This document shows positions 58,388-64,000 of a stretch of 64,000 bases of DNA, piece by piece. Where the stretch lies: NCBI RefSeq assembly GCF_021730395.1, contig NC_069364.1, positions 81,213,501 to 81,277,500 on the forward strand, in the 5' to 3' direction. The stretch's first letter is position 1. Each line of letters begins with the position of its first letter. The DNA comes from Mercenaria mercenaria. Taxonomy: Eukaryota > Mollusca > Bivalvia > Venerida > Veneridae. Under the pieces are notes generated by a model. That model made no database searches, had not been told where the DNA came from, and saw only the letters and a list, made by a program, of their open reading frames with translations. Both the position numbers and the translations under genes were made by a program.

Positions 58388-61300
58388 GTGCGTAACTCTT
58401 CAGTTGAAGGTATTTTTACGTTTATTGAAATGACGCGATTTTCCCGCAAAACTATCACCGAATCGTCTGCACGAATGATGGCAGACGTTCCATTAAAAAA
58501 GAGGAAGGAAAACTGGACCAGAGCAGAGGGAGAGGCTCTAAAGTCGGCATATTTTGAAAGAGCAAGTATTGTCGACGGCCGCCTTGGTCCGAAATTGCGC
58601 GCCGTCGACAAAGAGAGATGCTGGCGAGAAATTGAGGACAGGTGAATCTCTATGCCTTTTTCTTGCATCTTCATGTCGCTTATTTATTCTCTGGTTAAAA
58701 TTCCAGTATTATAAACGATACTGTGTTGGTGCGTAAATATGGTCCATTAAAATTCTCCTTAAAGCTGGGTGAAAAAGTGTTTCTGGAAATGTGCTTCCAG
58801 CAGATTCGCATACTGTATTATAACATGGCTAATTTATAGAAGAATCTATTTTCAACGGCAGTCTCTCATTGTAATTTCTTTACGCCATTTGAGTTTGCTC
58901 TCTAAATTTGAAGTAGACTAATAGAGCTACTGGAAATTTCCTGTGAATTTTATCGGGAACAATTCAGAACTCATTTAGATCTAGTTTACATGCGAATGCA
59001 CGAGTGGACAGTAATTTTGTACTAGATAGATCTGATCTGAAAAACAACAACAAACAAACAATGGCCATGTAACTTAAAAATGTAGATCTAAACTGACTTA
59101 CATTTTACCTATCAAAGCTGTAATAACTCAAAAGTTCTTCCAGGTTTTCAGTAGCTCTACAGGCCTAGCAATAGGCCTACTCGATTACTAAGTTGTAAAT
59201 CAACAAGCTCTTTCAAGCATCGATGACATTGAGGCACCAATCGCACCATGCACTTGAAACGGTGATTTGTTCAATTTAACACCATTTCAAAGCGCATGGT
59301 TCAAAGATAGCCTGTACATCCTTACAGATGTATTTAAAGTCCGCCACATATCCAGTTTCTTTAACAATCATCAGTTTTCAGTAAACAATATCCACCATAT
59401 CGCGTCCCGGATGTGCATGAAATAGAATTTTTTTTCTCCGACAGAAATTTGTGACGTATGATAGAAATGACGTAAGAGTACTATGGCCATACAGTTTGCA
59501 AAATTATACGAGGTGCACAAGGGAACACTATCTAGTATATACACAATCAGCAGTACTGACGGAGAATTTCATTACACTTCATATTTTACTTTTTGAAACA
59601 ATGCTTGCTTTATATAGTACATTCCTGTCGAAGTTGTAGTCTGGATTATGCTTTTAAATTTCACAGGGTGTATGTCCGTAGGCCTAACCGTGGCAAGTGT
59701 TACGTGTCTATTGTTTTCTTCCGGACTGAACGAACACATGCTAATTAGATCTACTGTATCTTGCACAGTCTTTTGATGAAATCCACGGAGATCGATTGTT
59801 AATTACCATTTTGTCCGGTGTTCATAGAAGTATCATAATTGGCATGTGACTTGTGTTAACTATCTCTACATCAGTATACATGTACTTAAAAAAACATGAA
59901 ATGAGCCGCGCCACGAGAAAATCAACATAGTGGGTTTGCGACCAGCATCTGCGCAGTCTGGTCAGGATCCCTGCTGTTCGCTTTTAAAGCCTACTGCAAT
60001 TTGAGAAACCGTTAGCGAGCAGCATGGATTCTGACTAGACTGCGCGGATGTGTAGGCTGGTCTGGATCCATGCTGGTCGCAAACCCACTATGTTGATTTT
60101 CTTATGACACGGCTCGAATATATATGTTACGGTAACTATTAAGGTAACATGATGATATAAATCCGGCTCCAATTTGTTTTTGTTTTCGGCTCCAATGGAT
60201 TATGATGTTGGGTTTAACGCCGAACTGACATAATTAACGACTTTCCAGCTTTGATGGTTGCGGAAGACCCCCGTGCCCCTCCGTGCATTGTTTCATCACG
60301 AGCGGGCATCTAGGTAGAACCACCGACCATCCGTAAGCCATCTGGATTGCTACCTCACGTCGAGAATTCAACGCCCTGAGTGAGTGTCGAACCCAATTTG
60401 AAGAGGGGCAAGCGATTTGAAGCCAACGCTCTTAACCACACGGACACGGCGGTCCCCTTGGATTACTCCAGCCGCACGAGCGAAGAAAACATAATAATGT
60501 ATTCAATGATGAAGGAGAAATATTACACCGACAGTGTATGTCTAGAGTGGCTAAAGTTGTATTATTCGGCAATAGCTTCTTTTTTTCAATGATCGCATAT
60601 AATTACATGTTCCTTACAATACAAGACGGTAAAGAACAGGAATGATACAGATTTATAATTAAGCCAGAATGATGAAAGAAAAGCCTGCATAAGATGAGCT
60701 AAAATTGATAATATATATTAGTGTAATAAAGCTTTGACAGTTTTTTTGTTATTTTTCTACTGGAAAAAGCTATCATGTGATAGAATATCACATTTGCGAA
60801 TGTACACATTGAATTTATTTAACTCGTTGAATAAAATTGATAAATTGCTCTTCAGTGCCTCGGATCTTACTTTTTTAGGACTCGTTTAATAAATTCAATA
60901 TGAGAAGACACTCATGTAATATCCTCTATATAACTGTATAATACGCTTATTATCAGGTTCTAAGCAACTTCCATCTTTCTCACGGAATTTATAGTGGTCG
61001 TTAGCGGGGCTCAAACCTGCAATCCTTTATCAGTGAGGGTTTTAGAGATTACAGATCAATGACTGTATCCCTTAAACCATGGACCCAGACCCCAGGCCAT
61101 GAGAATAATGATCACTATTACAAAACCTGTCTGCAAAGACCATCATTTTTATCTATCTCCCTTAAGGATATTATCATATTTAACCTACTAAGAATGAACA
61201 CCTGTAAACAAAGACCAACGTTTGCTGTTTCCGCGTGTAGTGTTTATTTCTTTTTTTTGTTGGACTTACGTCGCACCGACACAATAATAGGTCATATGGC

Positions 61301-61797
61301 GACTTTCCAGCTTTAATGGTAGAGGAAGACCCCAGGTGCTCCCCCCCTGTGCATTATTTCATCACGAGCGGGCACATGGGTAGAACCACCGACCTTCCGT
61401 AAGCCAGCTGGATGGCTTCCTCACATGAAGAATTCAACGCCTCGAGTGAGGCTCAAACCAACATCGACGAGGGGCAAGTGATTTGAAGTCAGCGACCTTA
61501 ACCACTCGGCCACGGAGGTCCCGCGTGTAGTGTTTACAAACATGTTCAACTGTATCTATATATTGCAGTTTTTATTCATAACAACTTTTATCTGTTAAAA
61601 TTGAGCGCTGCTATATAAAACTAAATCATGCTTTCAGTGTCAATGCACAAGGAACTTGCATAAGAACAATGGAAGAGTGCAAGAAAAAACTGTCGGATAT
61701 CAAGACAGATGTTAAAAAGAAAGAAAGGAGGAGGAGGCAGATGGCAGCAACAACAGGTGGTGGACCCCCTCCCATGTTGGAGGATTGGGAAGATAAG
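58388..61797 (+). CDS. NAIF1-like Myb/SANT DNA-binding protein, partial (two exons seen)
   Basis: Exon 1 ends at 58641 before GTGAAT. Likely starts are the paired ATGs at 58475/58478; the frame is also open from an ATG at 58388. Exon 2 is 61638-61797, after the acceptor TGCTTTCAG, and the exons join in frame to give 109 residues from 58475. The start KKRKENWTRAEGEAL, then RCWREIED|SVNAQG across the junction, and EECKKKLSDIKTDVKKK form a trihelical Myb/SANT-like domain of the NAIF1/MSANTD type. TGGGPPPMLEDWEDK follows. NAIF1 is a nuclear protein descended from a Harbinger Myb-like partner and binds HARBI1. Exon 2 ends at a plausible donor (AAG|GTGAAT). Reading on gives VNK-stop at 61809 and overlaps an AATAAA, so a short isoform is possible. 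Further exons would lie beyond the window. The first intron holds a MITE and two SINEs. Confidence 0.75.
58642..59902 (+). other. intron 1 of the NAIF1-like gene, 5' part
   Basis: Non-coding, AT-rich; no repeat recognised before the MITE at 59903. Confidence 0.45.
59903..60115. mobile_element. palindromic MITE, copy 2, in an intron
   Basis: Left arm GAGCCGCGCCACGAGAAAAT, GGGTTTGCGACCAGCAT and CAGTCTGGTCAGGATCC. Right arm GCATGGATTCTGACTAGACT, GGCTGGTCTGGATCCATGCT and GTCGCAAACCCACTATGTTG. Same family as 48610-48842; ~40 bp of the left arm is missing. Confidence 0.85.
60203..60458 (-). mobile_element. tRNA-derived SINE, full length
   Basis: On the minus strand the tRNA-like head has an A-box-like TGTCCGTGTGGTTAAGAG and B box GGGTTCGACAC. 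The body (GATGGTCGGTGGTTCTACC, CAATGCACGGAGGGGCACGG) and end (CGGCGTTAAACCCAACATC) follow. TGGATTA at 60196-60202 and 60459-60465 is a possible short target duplication. Confidence 0.85.
60466..60974. other. intronic DNA, no feature seen
   Basis: AT-rich, inside intron 1 of the NAIF1-like gene. Confidence 0.4.
60975..61085 (-). repeat. possible tRNA-like head of another SINE
   Basis: Minus strand: CATGGTTTAAGGGATACAG (A-box-like), and GATTGCAGGTTTGAGCCCC (B box) ~60 bases later. The spacing suits a long-variable-arm tRNA ancestor. No SINE body follows. Confidence 0.4.
61247..61520 (-). mobile_element. tRNA-derived SINE with perfect 16-bp target duplication
   Basis: The minus-strand head GGGACCTCCGTGGCCGAGTG contains a perfect A box (TGGCCGAGTGG), with B box GGTTTGAGCCTC. 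The body has GGAAGCCATCCAGCTGGCTT and GGTCGGTGGTTCTACCC, and the end GTCGGTGCGACGTAAGTCC is followed by an A-rich tail. CCGCGTGTAGTGTTTA is present at 61231-61246 and 61521-61536. It lies ~120 bp before exon 2 of the NAIF1-like gene, antisense to it. Confidence 0.92.
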
Positions 61798-61835
61798 GTG
61801 AATAAATAAGTCTTTACAATGCATAAAATGAATTA

Positions 61836-62760
61836 GCAAGAGGGCAAAGATGGCCCTAGGTCGCTCTCCTGAGTATCACACCATATCAGTATAAACACAA
61901 TTTACCTAGTATATTGAATTCATGAGAATATTCAAATTTTCATAAAGACTGAACCAAATCACGTAGCTCTTGAGTGTAACAAGCATTTTCTTTTATTTTA
62001 CCTAGTGACCTAGTTTTCAATATAACTCGGACACATTTGTAATATACTTTATCAAATTTCATCCTGCATGGCGTAATTGGCGAAACAGTACCAGTGAGTA
62101 CCTCAATAGACTCTCTATGTTCACAGTGTTGAATACATTTTTAAAAGGAAAAAGCAACAACACATTTACAATGTTTTCTAAACTTTTAATTTTCAAGTTA
62201 GTTGACTCTACTGATTCAAAACAGTCTTATCTAGACAAATGCATAAAATTAAGAAATGTAAGCAAACCAATGCAGCTATGAAAAATTAGACCCACTATGA
62301 AAATTTGTAAGTTCATGAGAGGCTATGACATTTCAATATTGCATACGTAAATGTAAATAACAAAAATCTAGAGTTGCTTTTTCGAAAAAAACAGCGCATG
62401 TCTCCCACAACTGTCTTATCATCTAATTAGTGAGTCAGAGTAAAAAGGCTGTTCGAAAAAAATCAACGCATGTCTCCCACAACTGTCTTATCATCTAATT
62501 AGTGAGTCAGAGTAAAAAGGCTGTTTTTGGGTAACGCATGGGCCATAATTCTAAAGTGCCTCAGGCGATATGGCTAGTTATCGGTCTTGGCCCAGGAGTT
62601 ATGGTCAAAAACATTTTGTTCAAGTTTGATGAAGATCGGATTAGAAATGTTCAACCTAGAGCACGGACAAGATGGTCCGAGAGCTCACTGACTTTTATTG
62701 CAACAATTGAGGCCAAAAGAAGTTTATACATTTTTGGAAACACTATTTCATATCCTCCAT
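61836..62760 (-). repeat. dispersed bivalve repeat with 3' hairpin
   Basis: Its minus-strand 3' end is at 61836, where AAGAGGGCAAAGATGGCCCT forms the terminal hairpin next to CGCTCTCCTGAGTA, paralleling the CGCTCACCTGAC end of the 143-bp family. The body contains CTGAACCAAATCACGTAGCT, TACCTAGTGACCTAGTTTTC and, at 62538-62700, GGGCCATAATTCTAAAGTGC and GATGAAGATCGGATT. Confidence 0.6.
62381..62523 (+). repeat. 72-bp tandem duplication
   Basis: Two copies, 72 bp apart, of TTCGAAAAAA, then CGCATGTCTCCCACAACTGT and TAGTGAGTCAGAGTAAAAAG. Almost identical, so recent. Confidence 0.9.
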
Positions 62761-62929
62761 GAAAACCCATTTCTTAAGTGTCAAAGCCGTGCCTATCTAT
62801 ATTTTGTTCGCTTATGTTTGTGGTATGGGAGGTTAAACTCACTTGTAAAAATTTAGGGGGTAGGGTAAAGTTTACGTCTACCAGTTTTTTTCACTGTTTA
62901 ATTACAGTAGCTATTTGATTGTCAGTAAA

Positions 62930-64000
62930 TGTATATATGTCAACCAATGTCAGCAAAAAGAAATTCATCAAAAAGGAATGAAGGGCAAACTTGATATTTA
63001 AGGTCAAAGGTCAAATTTATGTATAAATCACAAAAATTGGCATATTTGAAATTTATTTTTATACTTAAAAATTAGTTTGTTATCATAAGTCACTCAGTTT
63101 TACTTATGTAATGTGTTTATATCAGCCAAAGTCAGAAATGCAAATCTTATTGCAAAACGTCAAAGTCAACCCTGATAATTGAAGGTCAAAGTTCATTTTC
63201 ATGCAAAAATGTGAAAAATGTTACCTTTATTTTTTTAATCTGTTTAATATGTATTCACATTATTAGTCACCGAAGTTAATTTGTTTTAATGTCTGTATGT
63301 CATGCAAAGTCAGCAGTGCAGATGTAACCTCAAAACTGCCAAGGATAAAGCTTATATCAAAGGTCAAAGGCCAAATTTGAGTGAAAAATTGCATGAATAG
63401 CTTCATGTTTGAAATATAAATGCTATTCCTAATCATTATTAATAATTGCTCGTGATTTATTTTAATGTATATATGTCCCACAATGTCAGTAATAAAGAGA
63501 TCGTCTGAAATCAGAAAAGTTCAAATGTGATATTAAGGGTCAAAGGTCATTTTCATGTAAAAGGAAGAAAAATCGCTCTTTAATTTGTTGTTAATATTTT
63601 GTCGATATTAGTCAACGATATCAGTTCATTTAATGTATATTAAATGTTAGGCGATGTCTAGTATGCACATATAATTCCAAAACGTTCAAGGTCAACCATA
63701 ATATCAAAGGTCAAAGGTCAAAAAAGTGAGTAAAATGTTGAAAAAATATCACCTATTTGTAATGATTTTTATTGTTTAAAAGTATTTGTTTTGTCATTTT
63801 AGTAACTGACTGTTGTTCATTTTACTGTATATATGTCAGACGTTGTCATAGAAGAGAAAATAAGTCAAGGTCAAACCTGGTATTGGAGGCCAGGGGTCAC
63901 TTTTGTATAAAAAATCACAACCTTTACCATACATACTCATTACTTTGATCAAAAAATAGCTTGTTGTTATAATTCACTGTTAGCAATTTACTTTAATGTA
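62930..64000 (+). repeat. ~177-bp tandem array with AGGTCA direct repeats, runs off the window
   Basis: Six diverged units, each with one DR1-type motif at 63001, 63183, 63361, 63537, 63708 and 63887 (spacing 182, 178, 176, 171, 179). Each unit also has ATGTATATATGTCA-like and GTCAGAAATGCA-like segments. The best motifs are AGGTCAAAGGTCA at 63001-63013 and 63708-63720. Confidence 0.75.

Noticed and set aside
58297-58674. Minus-strand 125-codon open frame
   Set aside because: Shadow of the Myb/SANT exon, which has the domain signature and splice donor on the plus strand.

Overview
The window is eukaryotic and strongly suggests a bivalve mollusc, probably a heterodont (venerid-like) clam. It is AT-rich, with sparse multi-exon genes bounded by GT-AG introns. 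Most of it is the dispersed repeats typical of clam genomes: tandem-core 'pearl'/Helentron-associated (HINE-like) elements, tRNA-derived SINEs with a conserved body, TTAA-flanked MITEs and decayed LINEs. The species assignment is inference from repeat style and was not checked by a search.

Layout. 1-1.2 kb: 3' fragment of a LINE (minus). 2.6-4.6, 10.7-11.9 and 31.1-32.2 kb: three copies of an element with a ~143-bp tandem core. 5.2-8.5 kb: a broken but nearly full-length L1/Tx1-like LINE, with a 1.6-kb TTAA-flanked DNA element in its 3' tail. 14.1-15.1 kb: CR1-like LINE 3' end split by a TTAA MITE. 15.3 and 17.8-19.2 kb: minisatellites. 22.0-23.9 kb (minus): a two-exon gene for a 300-residue propeller-like protein. 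24-33 kb: repeats and unassigned AT-rich DNA. 34.0-36.0 and 37.9-38.5 kb: two foldback-type elements built from hairpin-forming units. 43.2-46.9 kb (plus): a four-exon gene for a 158-residue six-cysteine single-pass membrane protein of the CYYR1/Shisa-like (STMC6) type. 47-54 kb: MITEs, LINE scraps and microsatellites. 54.5-58.4 kb: a PIF/Harbinger element with a plus-strand MADF-type DNA-binding gene and a convergent minus-strand DDE transposase that has an internal deletion. From 58.4 kb (plus): a NAIF1-like Myb/SANT gene with at least two exons, whose first exon lies head-to-head with the Harbinger transposase. 61.8-64 kb: more dispersed repeats, ending in an array with an AGGTCA direct repeat every ~177 bp.

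The three host genes are supported by exons that join in frame at consensus splice sites. Their functions are inferred from fold or family and are unrelated to each other, except that the NAIF1-like gene and the Harbinger transposase belong to families known to act as partners (NAIF1 and HARBI1). No retrovirus-like or Polinton-like element was recognised.
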